DNA from: Bacillus_P idriensis_A
Lineage (GTDB): Bacteria; Bacillota; Bacilli; Bacillales; Bacillaceae
NCBI RefSeq assembly: GCF_050483325.1
Contig: NZ_JBCMYF010000006.1
Coordinates: 192,429-256,428, forward strand
DNA length: 64,000 bases
Direction: 5' to 3'
Shown: positions 43,185 through 51,691 of the stretch, piece by piece
Layout of the letters: each line of letters starts with the position of its first letter
How positions within the stretch are numbered: position 1 is the first letter of the stretch
Program-made: the position numbers and the translations under genes
Notes under the pieces: generated by a model
Database searches by the model: none
What the model was told of the DNA's origin: nothing
The model's input: the letters and a program-made list of their open reading frames with translations, nothing else

Positions 43185-44109
43185 TAATCTAGTCAATATG
43201 AAAGATCAGCGCAGAGATTTCAGCGGATACCGAAAATATATCCGTACGGGAATCTGGCTGATTTTAACGCTCATCCTTGCCATTGTCCTGCTTACAAATC
43301 TGTTTGTCGTGAAAGAAAATGAGTACAAAGTAATCCGTCAGTTTGGAGAAGTTGTGAAAATTATTGAAAAACCTGGTCTGCACATAAAAGTACCATTTGT
43401 CCAAACGGTATCTTCCATTCCCAAATACCAAATGACTTTTGATGTAGAAGAGGCGGAAATAAACACAAAAGATAAAAAACGGATCTTGATCGACAACTAT
43501 GCTGTGTGGAAGGTCGATGACCCGAAAAAATTGATTGCCAATGCAAGAACGCTTGTAAACGCTGAAACAAAGATGGCAGAATTTACGTTCTCAACTGTTC
43601 GTTCTGAGCTTGGGAAATTAAACTATGATGAGATCATTAACGATGAAAAATCATCCAGGGGAAGCATTAACGATAAAGTAACAGAGATTGTGAACTCTCT
43701 TCTTGAAAAAGACGGTTACGGCATCAGTGTAACGGATGTGAGGATTAAACGGACAGATCTGCCGGAAGATAATGAGGAATCGGTTTACACCAGAATGATT
43801 TCAGAGCGGCAGTCAACAGCACAGGAGTATTTATCCATGGGAGATGCGCGGAAAAATACGATCATTGCAGACACAGACCGGACTGTAAAAGAAATGCTTG
43901 CTAAAGCAGCTGCAGATGCAGACGTCATCCGAAGCCAGGGTGAAAAGGAAGCAGGTAAGGTTTACAATAGCTCTTATTCAAAAGACCCGGCCTTCTATGA
44001 ACTGTATCGAACACTCGAATCCTATAAGAAAACAATCGGCAATGAAACAGTCATCATCATGCCGTTTGACTCCGGATATGCCAAAACATTGATGGGTGAG
44101 ACGGAATAA
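43174..44109 (+). CDS. hflC: HflC-like SPFH/prohibitin membrane protein
   Basis: Second subunit of the putative HflKC complex; 311 residues. An N-terminal cytoplasmic stretch, one transmembrane helix (about residues 25-45; WLILTLILAIVLLTNLFVV) and an SPFH domain with NEYKVIRQFGEVVKIIEKPG are followed by a coiled-coil region (about 200-270). ATG 43174 follows GAAGGAAG and overlaps hflK by 11 nt. Expression likely depends on the sigma-W-type promoter upstream of hflK; a long-loop terminator follows. Confidence 0.88.
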   Translation: MANDNLVNMKDQRRDFSGYRKYIRTGIWLILTLILAIVLLTNLFVVKENEYKVIRQFGEVVKIIEKPGLHIKVPFVQTVSSIPKYQMTFDVEEAEINTKDKKRILIDNYAVWKVDDPKKLIANARTLVNAETKMAEFTFSTVRSELGKLNYDEIINDEKSSRGSINDKVTEIVNSLLEKDGYGISVTDVRIKRTDLPEDNEESVYTRMISERQSTAQEYLSMGDARKNTIIADTDRTVKEMLAKAAADADVIRSQGEKEAGKVYNSSYSKDPAFYELYRTLESYKKTIGNETVIIMPFDSGYAKTLMGETE

Positions 44110-44137
44110 ACCTAACTTGCTGAACAGAAATAATGAG

Positions 44138-44204
44138 CCCTTGATTTTCTTTCTTTCTGCCTCTCATGGTAGAATAGAGGAAGATAAATCAAGGGTTTTT
44201 TTTA
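44138..44204 (+). terminator. Long-loop terminator after hflC
   Basis: CCCTTGATTT (44138-44147) pairs perfectly with AAATCAAGGG (44186-44195) around a 38-nt loop, followed by eight T residues. The loop contains TAGAAT, a possible -10 for polA. Confidence 0.7.
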
Positions 44205-44255
44205 TGGAAAATGAATGAATAAGGTGTATTTCTTACCTACAGGAGGTTCGGTTGA

Positions 44256-46886
44256 ATGACAAAAAAACTCGTTCTCATTGACGGGAACAGCATTGCCTAT
44301 CGCGCTTTTTTTGCCTTGCCATTGCTGAATAACGATAAAGGTGTACATACGAATGCAATATATGGATTTACTATGATACTTATGAAAATTCTTGAGGATG
44401 AAAAACCTTCACACCTTCTGGTTGCATTTGATGCCGGGAAAACAACTTTCAGACATGAAACATATAAAGAATATAAAGGCGGAAGACAGAAGACTCCGCC
44501 TGAGCTCTCTGAGCAGTTTCCATTTATACGAGAGCTGCTGGATGCCTACAGCATTTCACGCTATGAACTTCCTAATTTTGAAGCGGATGACATTATCGGA
44601 ACTCTATCAAAGCAAGCTGAGAGAGATGGATATGAAGTGAAAGTCATCTCGGGTGATAAAGATCTAACCCAGCTTGTTTCAGAGCATATCACGGTTGATA
44701 TTACGAGAAAAGGAATTACAGACGTTGATTCCTATACACCTGAGTTTGTTCAAGAAAAATATGGACTTGTTCCCGCTCAGATTGTGGACATGAAAGGATT
44801 AATGGGAGATAGCTCTGATAATATCCCCGGAGTTCCCGGAGTTGGAGAGAAGACGGCAATTAAGCTGCTTAAGGAGTACGAAACGCTTGAACGGCTCCTC
44901 GAATCGCTTGATCATGTGACAGGGAAGAAGTTAAAAGAGAAGCTTGAAGAAAACAAGGATCTGGCCATCATGAGCAAGGAGCTTGCAACAATCAACTGTG
45001 CTGCACCTGTAGAAATAACATTAGCCGATGTGCAGTACGGGGGCTACAATGTAAAGAACGTTGTAGGAATCTACAAAGAACTTGGATTCAATTCATTGCT
45101 TGATAAGCTTGGAGCGGAAGCAGAGATTGAGGAACAGCCAATTGAGGATGTCCAATATGAAATTGCAGAAGACATAACAGATGATCTGCTTACAGATGAA
45201 GCTGTTTTAATCGTTGAAGTATTGGAAGAAAATTATCATAACAGCGACATTATCGGTCTTGCGATTATAAATGAGAACGGAAATTTTTATGTTCCGACTG
45301 AACTGGCTTTAACCTCTGAAAAGTTTTCAAAGTGGGCATCAGATCATACAAAGCGCAAAACTGTGTATGATGCTAAACAATCGATTGTGGCTCTTCACTG
45401 GCAGGGGATTGATCTGAATGCGGTTGAATTTGATGTTTTGCTTGCGGCATACATCCTCGACCCTTCACAAACGTTTGATGATGCTGCAAGTGTTGCCCGC
45501 CATAAAGGGATACATATTGTTCAGTCAAATGAGGCGGTATTTGGAAAAGGAGCCAAGAGAGGCATTCCTGACACAGAAAAACTTGCGGAACACTTAGTGC
45601 GCAAAGGCATTGCTCTGCAAACAGTCAGAGAAAAACTGCAGCTTGAGCTTGAAGAGAATGAACAGCTTGAGCTTTACCGTGATCTAGAAATGCCGCTTTC
45701 AATCATTTTGGCTGAGATGGAAGCAACAGGAATAACAGTGGATGTGAACCGTTTAAACGATATGGGGCAGCAGCTGACGGAACGGTTAAAAACGCTTGAA
45801 GAGAATATCCATAACCTGGCGGGTGAAGCGTTCAATATTAATTCTCCGAAGCAGCTTGGAGTCATTTTATTTGATAAGCTTCAGCTTCCGGCAGTTAAAA
45901 AGACGAAAACGGGCTATTCTACTTCGGCTGATGTCCTGGAAAAACTTGCGGATAAGCATGAAATCGTTCAGGAAATTCTTCACTACCGCCAGCTTGGGAA
46001 ACTGCAGTCAACCTATATTGAGGGACTTCTTAAAGTTGTTCACCGCGACACAAATAAAGTTCATACAAGATACGTTCAGACTTTAACGCAGACTGGACGG
46101 TTAAGCTCAACAGATCCGAACCTGCAGAACATTCCGATCCGGCTAGAAGAAGGCCGTAAAATTCGTCAGGCCTTCGTCCCTTCTGAGTCAGACTGGGTCA
46201 TGTTCGCTGCTGACTATTCTCAAATTGAGCTCAGAGTTCTTGCCCATATTGCAGGAGACAGCAATTTGATTGAAGCCTTTCAGAATGATCTGGACATCCA
46301 TACAAAAACAGCAATGGATGTCTTCCATGTTGAAGCTGACGCCGTGACTTCCAATATGAGAAGACAGGCAAAAGCCGTAAACTTCGGAATCGTCTACGGA
46401 ATCAGTGATTACGGTTTATCTCAAAGCTTAAATATTACCCGTAAAGAAGCGGGGGAATTTATTAAGCGTTACCTGGAAAGCTTTGAAGGTGTTAAAGAGT
46501 ACATGGAGGAAATCGTTCAGGAAGCAAAGCAAAATGGCTATGTAAAAACGCTGCTTCAGCGCCGCCGTTATATTCCCGAGATTACAAGCAGGAATTTTAA
46601 TGTGCGCAGCTTTGCCGAAAGAACGGCTATGAATACCCCAATACAGGGAAGCGCCGCTGACATCATTAAAAAAGCGATGATTGATATGTCTGCACAGCTG
46701 AAAGAGAAAAAACTGAAAACGCGATTATTGCTGCAGGTGCACGATGAATTGATCTTTGAAGCTCCTAAAGATGAAATTGAGATTCTCGAAAAACTTGTTC
46801 CGCAAGTAATGGAGCATGCAGTTGAACTGAAGGTGCCGCTTAAAGTTGATTATTCATTCGGATCATCTTGGTATGACGCAAAATAA
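44256..46886 (+). CDS. polA: DNA polymerase I
   Basis: Repair and Okazaki-fragment processing polymerase of 876 residues. The N-terminal 5'-3' nuclease (1-290) has LIDGNSIAYRAFFAL and the acidic FEADDIIGTL cluster. The middle 3'-5' exonuclease-like domain (about 300-470) lacks the DxE motif (DEAVLIVEVLEE instead), so proofreading is probably absent, as in other Bacillus PolA. The polymerase domain has DYSQIELRVLAHIAGD, RRQAKAVNFGIVYG and QVHDELIFE. Start ATG 44256 follows GGAGG. mutM begins 12 nt later. Confidence 0.98.
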   Translation: MTKKLVLIDGNSIAYRAFFALPLLNNDKGVHTNAIYGFTMILMKILEDEKPSHLLVAFDAGKTTFRHETYKEYKGGRQKTPPELSEQFPFIRELLDAYSISRYELPNFEADDIIGTLSKQAERDGYEVKVISGDKDLTQLVSEHITVDITRKGITDVDSYTPEFVQEKYGLVPAQIVDMKGLMGDSSDNIPGVPGVGEKTAIKLLKEYETLERLLESLDHVTGKKLKEKLEENKDLAIMSKELATINCAAPVEITLADVQYGGYNVKNVVGIYKELGFNSLLDKLGAEAEIEEQPIEDVQYEIAEDITDDLLTDEAVLIVEVLEENYHNSDIIGLAIINENGNFYVPTELALTSEKFSKWASDHTKRKTVYDAKQSIVALHWQGIDLNAVEFDVLLAAYILDPSQTFDDAASVARHKGIHIVQSNEAVFGKGAKRGIPDTEKLAEHLVRKGIALQTVREKLQLELEENEQLELYRDLEMPLSIILAEMEATGITVDVNRLNDMGQQLTERLKTLEENIHNLAGEAFNINSPKQLGVILFDKLQLPAVKKTKTGYSTSADVLEKLADKHEIVQEILHYRQLGKLQSTYIEGLLKVVHRDTNKVHTRYVQTLTQTGRLSSTDPNLQNIPIRLEEGRKIRQAFVPSESDWVMFAADYSQIELRVLAHIAGDSNLIEAFQNDLDIHTKTAMDVFHVEADAVTSNMRRQAKAVNFGIVYGISDYGLSQSLNITRKEAGEFIKRYLESFEGVKEYMEEIVQEAKQNGYVKTLLQRRRYIPEITSRNFNVRSFAERTAMNTPIQGSAADIIKKAMIDMSAQLKEKKLKTRLLLQVHDELIFEAPKDEIEILEKLVPQVMEHAVELKVPLKVDYSFGSSWYDAK

Positions 46887-46898
46887 GGAAGTGATAAG

Positions 46899-47723
46899 AT
46901 GCCTGAATTGCCAGAGGTTGAAACCGTCAGACGGACACTTATTGAACTTGTAAAAGGAAAAACAATCGCAGCGGTTTATATCCATTGGCCAAAAATGATT
47001 AAAAGACCTGAAGTGACCGAGCAGTTTCAGGATGCTGTAATTGGCCAGACAATCAATGATGTAGGGAGACGGGGAAAGTTTCTTAAATTTTTCCTGGATG
47101 ATTATGTGCTCGTTTCACATCTGAGAATGGAAGGAAGGTACGGCCTTTACAGGGACTCTGACCCAATTGATAAGCATACACATGTTGTATTTGTGATGAC
47201 AGACGGCACAGAACTGAGGTATAAAGATGTACGCAAGTTTGGAACAATGCATCTTTTCAAAAAGGGAGAGGAAGAACTCGATCTTCCTTTATCTCATTTA
47301 GGACCTGAGCCTTTTTCTGAGTATTTTACAGTAAGTTATCTAAGCGAAAAGCTCAATAAAACAAATCGTAAAATAAAAGTTGTCCTGCTGGATCAAAAAG
47401 TGATGGTCGGACTTGGGAATATATATGTTGATGAGGCATTATTCCGTGCAGGCATTCACCCTGAACGCCCTTCAAACGAATTGTCGGCAGAAGAAATAAT
47501 AAAACTGCACCATGAGATTATTCTTACTTTAAGCGAAGCGGTTGAAAAAGGCGGAAGCACCATAAGATCTTACGTCAACACACAAGGACAGATTGGTATG
47601 TTCCAGCTTGAATTGTTTGTTTACGGAAGAACGAATGAACCGTGTAAAGTTTGCGGAAAAACACTAGTCAAAACAGCTGTAGGGGGCAGAGGGACACACT
47701 ACTGCGAAAACTGCCAGCGATAA
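46899..47723 (+). CDS. mutM: Formamidopyrimidine-DNA glycosylase
   Basis: Bifunctional glycosylase/AP lyase that removes 8-oxoguanine and formamidopyrimidines. The catalytic Pro2 and Glu3 (MPELPEVETVRR) and the C-terminal zinc finger (CKVCGKT...CENC) are intact, with 274 residues. Start ATG 46899 sits 12 nt after polA behind GGAAGTGA, so the two repair genes share a transcript. ytaF follows closely. Confidence 0.97.
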   Translation: MPELPEVETVRRTLIELVKGKTIAAVYIHWPKMIKRPEVTEQFQDAVIGQTINDVGRRGKFLKFFLDDYVLVSHLRMEGRYGLYRDSDPIDKHTHVVFVMTDGTELRYKDVRKFGTMHLFKKGEEELDLPLSHLGPEPFSEYFTVSYLSEKLNKTNRKIKVVLLDQKVMVGLGNIYVDEALFRAGIHPERPSNELSAEEIIKLHHEIILTLSEAVEKGGSTIRSYVNTQGQIGMFQLELFVYGRTNEPCKVCGKTLVKTAVGGRGTHYCENCQR

Positions 47724-47787
47724 GACTTTAACAACTCATAGGCCATTGTCATATACTACCGTAGCTTTTGCGGAAGGGGCATGGTTT

Positions 47788-48423
47788 ATGGTTGCAGCTG
47801 CATCACTCTTTATATTAGCATTTGCTGTAAGTTTGGATAGTTTTTCAGTCGGGTTTACCTATGGATTAAGAAAAATGAGCATGCCGTTGAAGTCAATTAT
47901 TATTATTGCCTGCTGTTCAGCAGTGACGTTGCTTTTAGCGATGGGAGTTGGGCATCTGCTCACATCCTTTCTTCCTCATAGTCTGACTGCAAAACTTGGA
48001 GGCATCATCTTAATGGCTATTGGAGCCTGGGTTCTTTATCAGTTTTTTCGTCCGGTAAAGGAAATGACTCAGGAAGAATCGGAGAAAACTCTGCTCAACT
48101 TAGAGATTAAATCGTTTGGCATCGTGATAAATATATTGAGCAGGCCAACTGCGGCAGATATAGATAAATCCGGAACCATTACAGGAGTAGAGGCACTGCT
48201 GCTTGGTTTTGCGTTATCACTGGATGCATTTGGAGCGGGCATCGGCGCTGCTCTATTAGGTTATTCTCCAATAATGACCAGTTTGCTGGCAGCTGTTATG
48301 AGCTCATTGTTTGTGGCGTTTGGAATCAAATCGGGCCATCTGTTTTCACGGTTTGCCTGGATGGATAAACTCACTTTTTTACCAGGTGTCCTGCTCATTA
48401 TTATAGGCATCTGGAAGCTTTAG
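47788..48423 (+). CDS. ytaF: Sporulation membrane protein YtaF
   Basis: Membrane protein of 211 residues related to the MntP/YtaF family, with about six hydrophobic segments arranged as two repeats: LAFAVSLDSFSVGFTYGLRK near the N-terminus and LGFALSLDAFGAGIGAALLG in the second half. Such paired Asp-containing helices suggest ion transport, but the role in sporulation is not established. ATG 47788 has GGAAGGGG 8 nt upstream; the frame is open from 47746. It lies between mutM and coaE. Confidence 0.88.
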   Translation: MVAAASLFILAFAVSLDSFSVGFTYGLRKMSMPLKSIIIIACCSAVTLLLAMGVGHLLTSFLPHSLTAKLGGIILMAIGAWVLYQFFRPVKEMTQEESEKTLLNLEIKSFGIVINILSRPTAADIDKSGTITGVEALLLGFALSLDAFGAGIGAALLGYSPIMTSLLAAVMSSLFVAFGIKSGHLFSRFAWMDKLTFLPGVLLIIIGIWKL

Positions 48424-48439
48424 GCAAGGGGGAATCAAA

Positions 48440-49045
48440 GTGACATTGGCGATTGGATTAACAGGAGGCATAGCAAGCGGCAAAAGCACAGTCTCAAACA
48501 TGTTTAAGGAAGCGAATATCCCGGTCATTGATGCAGATGTAATCGCCAAACAAGTAGTGGAAGCTGGAGAACCTGCTTATCATTTAGTGGTGGAAACATT
48601 TGGTCCGGTCATCTTAAAAGATGATGGCTCAATTGACCGTGAAAAGTTAGGCAGCATCGTTTTTCAAAATGAAACAGAGAGAAAAAAACTGAACGGCATC
48701 GTTCATCCTGCAGTCCGCAGGGAAATGCTGCAGCAGAAAGAGGATGCTGTAAAACGAAATGAGCCTGCCGTAGTGCTGGATATTCCTCTCTTATTTGAAA
48801 GCAATTTATCACATATGGCAGACCTTACGCTTGTTGTTTATGTTGACCCAGATAGACAGCTTGAGCGGCTGATGAACCGGAATCAATTGACAAAGCAGGA
48901 AGCTGAATGGCGGATTCAGTCTCAGCTGCCTCTAAAAGACAAAAAAGAGAAAGCAGACGAAGTAATTGATAACAACGGCTCGCTTCAGTCAACAAAAAAC
49001 CAATTCGAAGATCTGATGAAAAAATGGAATCTTGCTTCTGAATGA
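48440..49045 (+). CDS. coaE: Dephospho-CoA kinase
   Basis: Last step of coenzyme A synthesis, phosphorylating dephospho-CoA at the 3'-hydroxyl. The P-loop GLTGGIASGKST occupies residues 6-17, followed by IDADVIAKQVV and the lid segment. It has 201 residues, close to the family length. Start is GTG 48440 after AAGGGGGAA. A terminator overlaps its stop. It forms part of the polA-mutM-ytaF-coaE group, with only short gaps. Confidence 0.97.
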   Translation: MTLAIGLTGGIASGKSTVSNMFKEANIPVIDADVIAKQVVEAGEPAYHLVVETFGPVILKDDGSIDREKLGSIVFQNETERKKLNGIVHPAVRREMLQQKEDAVKRNEPAVVLDIPLLFESNLSHMADLTLVVYVDPDRQLERLMNRNQLTKQEAEWRIQSQLPLKDKKEKADEVIDNNGSLQSTKNQFEDLMKKWNLASE

Positions 49046-49064
49046 AGCTTGATTCTTTTTTTTT
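49027..49064 (+). terminator. Terminator overlapping the end of coaE
   Basis: GAATC-TT-GCTTC pairs with GAAGC-TT-GATTC around TGAAT, followed by nine T residues. Confidence 0.75.
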
Positions 49065-49101
49065 GAAAAAAAACGAATTTAATCATCCTAATAGTGGTTA
49101 A

Positions 49102-49148
49102 ATGTGATATACTATTTATGAAATTAAGCATATATTAGTATATCACAT
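49102..49148. promoter_or_regulatory. Paired CcpN-type operators of gapB
   Basis: ATGTGATATACTA (49102-49114) and TAGTATATCACAT (49136-49148) form a perfect 13-bp inverted repeat (one copy of A/T context differs outside it). Each half contains TGTGATATACT, which fits the CcpN consensus TRTGHYATAYW at every position. CcpN represses gapB on glucose in B. subtilis. Confidence 0.8.
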
Positions 49149-49168
49149 AATCCGGAAGGGGTAATGGT

Positions 49169-50191
49169 ATGAAAGCGAAGATTGCCATTAACGGTTTTGG
49201 TCGCATTGGGAGAATGGTTTTTAGAAAAGCAATCTTTGAAGAGAATTTATCGATTGTAGCGATTAACGCAAGCTATCCTGCTGAGACGTTGGCGCACATG
49301 ATAAAATATGATACGAATCATGGGAAATTCGATGGAGAAGTTATTCCATTCGATGATTATTTACTTGTAAATGGTCAAAAAATTCAGCTGCTGAATTTCA
49401 GAGATCCAAGGGATCTGCCTTGGGGATTGATGGATATCGATATCGTCATTGAAGCAACGGGTAAGTTCAATGACGGCGAAAAAGCCATGTACCATGTTCA
49501 GGCAGGGGCCAAAAAAGTGATCTTGACGGCACCTGGCAAAAACGAAGACGTAACAATTGTGATGGGCGTAAATGAAGGGGCTTACAATAATGAGCAGCAC
49601 GTTATTATTTCAAATGCTTCCTGCACAACGAACTGTCTCGCTCCAGTTGTGAAAGTTCTCGATGAGCAATTCGGAATTGAAAACGGATTAATGACGACAG
49701 TGCATGCCTATACAAATGATCAAAAAAACATAGATAATCCACATAAAGACCTTCGCAGAGCAAGAGCCTGCGGACAGTCCATTATTCCTACTACTACAGG
49801 AGCCGCAAAGGCGCTGTCGCTTGTATTGCCGCATCTTCAAGGGAAACTGCATGGCATGGCGCTCAGAGTGCCGACACCAAATGTTTCACTGGTAGATCTT
49901 GTAGTGGATGTGAAAAGGGATGTAACGGTTGAGGAAGTAAGTTCGGCATTTATGACTGCTGCAAGCGGACCTTTACAAGGAGTGCTTGACTTCACGACAG
50001 AACCGCTTGTTTCCATAGATTTCAACACAAACCCTCATTCTGCAATTATTGATGGTTTATCAACAATGGTGATGGCGGGCCGCAAAATAAAAGTGCTTGC
50101 CTGGTATGACAATGAATGGGGATATTCTTGCAGAGTCGTTGACTTAGTCCAGTTTGTTGCTTCAAAAATGAAGAAGCTGTCTGCAGTTTAA
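49169..50191 (+). CDS. gapB: Glyceraldehyde-3-phosphate dehydrogenase, gluconeogenic (GapB)
   Basis: Phosphorylating GAPDH of the gluconeogenic NADP-preferring type, 340 residues. The Rossmann start INGFGRIGRMVFRK is followed by AINASYPAETLA, where the Asp that favours NAD in glycolytic enzymes is absent. Catalytic Cys152 lies in SNASCTTNC. Start ATG 49169 has GGAAGGGG upstream. The paired CcpN sites predict repression by glucose. The gene is followed by a strong terminator. Its position after coaE and before speD matches B. subtilis. Confidence 0.97.
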   Translation: MKAKIAINGFGRIGRMVFRKAIFEENLSIVAINASYPAETLAHMIKYDTNHGKFDGEVIPFDDYLLVNGQKIQLLNFRDPRDLPWGLMDIDIVIEATGKFNDGEKAMYHVQAGAKKVILTAPGKNEDVTIVMGVNEGAYNNEQHVIISNASCTTNCLAPVVKVLDEQFGIENGLMTTVHAYTNDQKNIDNPHKDLRRARACGQSIIPTTTGAAKALSLVLPHLQGKLHGMALRVPTPNVSLVDLVVDVKRDVTVEEVSSAFMTAASGPLQGVLDFTTEPLVSIDFNTNPHSAIIDGLSTMVMAGRKIKVLAWYDNEWGYSCRVVDLVQFVASKMKKLSAV

Positions 50192-50203
50192 TAGGATGAT
50201 AAA

Positions 50204-50237
50204 ATGAAAACAGGCTGCGCTTGCAGCCTGTTTTTTG
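50204..50237 (+). terminator. Terminator after gapB
   Basis: AAAACAGGCTGC pairs with GCAGCCTGTTTT around GCTT, followed by TT. Confidence 0.9.
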
Positions 50238-50500
50238 CTGTTTAATGGGCTGTCCGTAATGATTTGCCAAGCGCATAGCTTCGGTGAGCAGGAATCGGTT
50301 TAACCAAAGCGCTTGCATTTTTCACTTAAAAGGAGTGTTAGCTGCCCAAGGATTATGTAAATGTATGGATATTGCCAGTCAATCAGCTTTAACAGGCAAT
50401 CGCCATTTGAGTATCTTAATCAAAAAATAGGCTGCTTAAAAAATGAGTTTTGACGGGCTCTGCGGTTCATGTGAGAAAAGGTGCTCTATTTTTTCGAAAA
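50238..50500. other. Non-coding stretch between gapB and speD
   Basis: No recognisable gene, RNA or repeat unit. A GTG-led frame of about 31 codons after AAAGGA near 50328 has no recognisable product and is not called. Confidence 0.5.
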
Positions 50501-50507
50501 AAGTTTG

Positions 50508-50536
50508 TTGCAAAAACAAACTAAAGGAAGTATACT
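50508..50536 (+). promoter_or_regulatory. Promoter of speD
   Basis: TTGCAA (50508-50513), a 17-nt spacer and TATACT (50531-50536), about 140 nt before the start codon. Confidence 0.7.
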
Positions 50537-50542
50537 ATTTTT

Positions 50543-50684
50543 CGTGAACTTCTTACTAAGCGCGGCCTTGTGGCTACTTAAAGGGTTAGGACCTCTTTGG
50601 ACTAACTTTCCCCCGTGGTAGTTGAACAATCCATTTGCGAAGAATTCATGTAAACTAATTTTGCTAAAGGGGGATCCATTAAAA
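50543..50684 (+). promoter_or_regulatory. Structured speD leader with possible anti-Shine-Dalgarno
   Basis: GGG-TTAG pairs with CTAA...CCC and flanking CTAC with GTAG (50574-50621). Within the right arm, TCCCCC (50609-50614) is complementary to GGGGGA (50669-50674), the ribosome binding site. Two exclusive pairings are therefore possible, suggesting translational control. No known riboswitch is recognised. Confidence 0.45.
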
Positions 50685-51065
50685 ATGGAAACAATGGGAA
50701 GACACGTTATCTCAGAATTATGGGGATGCGACTTTGATAAGCTGAACGATATGGAATACATTGAAAAGACGTTTGTAAATGCTGCTTTAAAATCAGGTGC
50801 CGAAGTACGCGAGGTTGCCTTTCATAAATTTGCTCCACAAGGTGTAAGCGGAGTTGTTATCATCTCTGAATCACATTTAACCATCCACAGCTTTCCTGAA
50901 CACGGATATGCAAGCATCGATGTATACACATGCGGTGATTTAAATCCGAATATTGCTGCAGACTATATTGCAGAAGCTCTTGGAGCACAAACTCGCGAGA
51001 ATATCGAAATTCCGCGCGGCATGGGTCCTGTACAAGTTAAACAAGCTCAAGTAAAAGCTCTTTAA
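50685..51065 (+). CDS. speD: S-adenosylmethionine decarboxylase proenzyme
   Basis: Pyruvoyl enzyme providing decarboxylated SAM for spermidine synthesis. The 126-residue proenzyme has the self-cleavage site before Ser63 (VIISESHLTIHSFPEHGY), which becomes the pyruvoyl group. ATG 50685 is chosen: the sequence METMGRHVISELWGCDF matches the B. subtilis start, and an AAAGGGGGA box lies upstream, though the frame is open from 50622. It has its own promoter and a terminator. The leader may control translation. Confidence 0.97.
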   Translation: METMGRHVISELWGCDFDKLNDMEYIEKTFVNAALKSGAEVREVAFHKFAPQGVSGVVIISESHLTIHSFPEHGYASIDVYTCGDLNPNIAADYIAEALGAQTRENIEIPRGMGPVQVKQAQVKAL

Positions 51066-51090
51066 TGATGAATGATTTTAATGTAAAATA

Positions 51091-51119
51091 AAAGAGGTGC
51101 GAACTGCACCTCTTTTTCT
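51091..51119 (+). terminator. Terminator after speD
   Basis: AAAGAGGTGC pairs with GCACCTCTTT around GAACT, followed by TTCTT. Confidence 0.88.
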
Positions 51120-51220
51120 TATGCTTCCTATATATTTTTTGAACTCAGTGCTGCCTGCACAATTGTTCAAGAATGACAAATTTACATACAGAAAACAATA
51201 AAAGGAGCTTTACTTCGACT

Positions 51221-51619
51221 ATGAGCATGCTGCGAAAAATGAAGGTTTTTCTTTCTACAGGCCAGGAAACATCCGAAAATCATTATGACGACGCTTTAAA
51301 GAGCCATTATTATAAAACAACTGCGAAAAAGGCAATGGAAGCAGTTGAACAATCATTCAGCAAACAGCCGGGAGCGACGGTAACATCTGTATCAGAAGAC
51401 CGCGGAGAAATCGGCGTAGTGATCGATAAGCCGAAAAAAGCACTGATGATTATCACGATTGTTTCGGTAAGACCTTATGAAACAGCTATTGATTTTAATG
51501 TATCAACAGATACTAAATTGGCAAGTGATTTCGGATTCAGCCGCAAGCTGATTATTGATTCCTATGAAAGGCTGAACAAAGCACTGCCGTTTATAGGTAC
51601 AGGACTGCATTCAAAGTGA
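51221..51619 (+). CDS. Uncharacterised cytosolic protein (132 residues)
   Basis: Soluble protein beginning MSMLRKMKVFLSTGQETSEN, with no membrane segment. The C-terminal half carries a mixed beta/alpha pattern (ATVTSVSEDRGEIGVV, LMIITIVSVRPYETAIDFNV). I do not recognise a named family; similar proteins in Bacillus are labelled cytosolic protein. The start is uncertain: AAAGGAG lies 13 nt before ATG 51221 and the frame is open to 51173. It lies between speD and nrdR. Confidence 0.65.
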   Translation: MSMLRKMKVFLSTGQETSENHYDDALKSHYYKTTAKKAMEAVEQSFSKQPGATVTSVSEDRGEIGVVIDKPKKALMIITIVSVRPYETAIDFNVSTDTKLASDFGFSRKLIIDSYERLNKALPFIGTGLHSK

Positions 51620-51691
51620 TTCTTGCTGCATGTCATTTATTTTCATAAAATAAGGATACAACCCTGATGCTTTTGGATTGGAGCTGGTAGT

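Noticed and set aside
44256..46886. Inactive exonuclease domain of PolA as a novelty
   Set aside because: Loss of the 3'-5' exonuclease residues is the usual state in Bacillus PolA.
50325..50430. Small GTG-started ORF (about 31 codons) upstream of speD
   Set aside because: Start codon lies next to the possible ribosome binding site, composition is unremarkable, and no recognisable product results.
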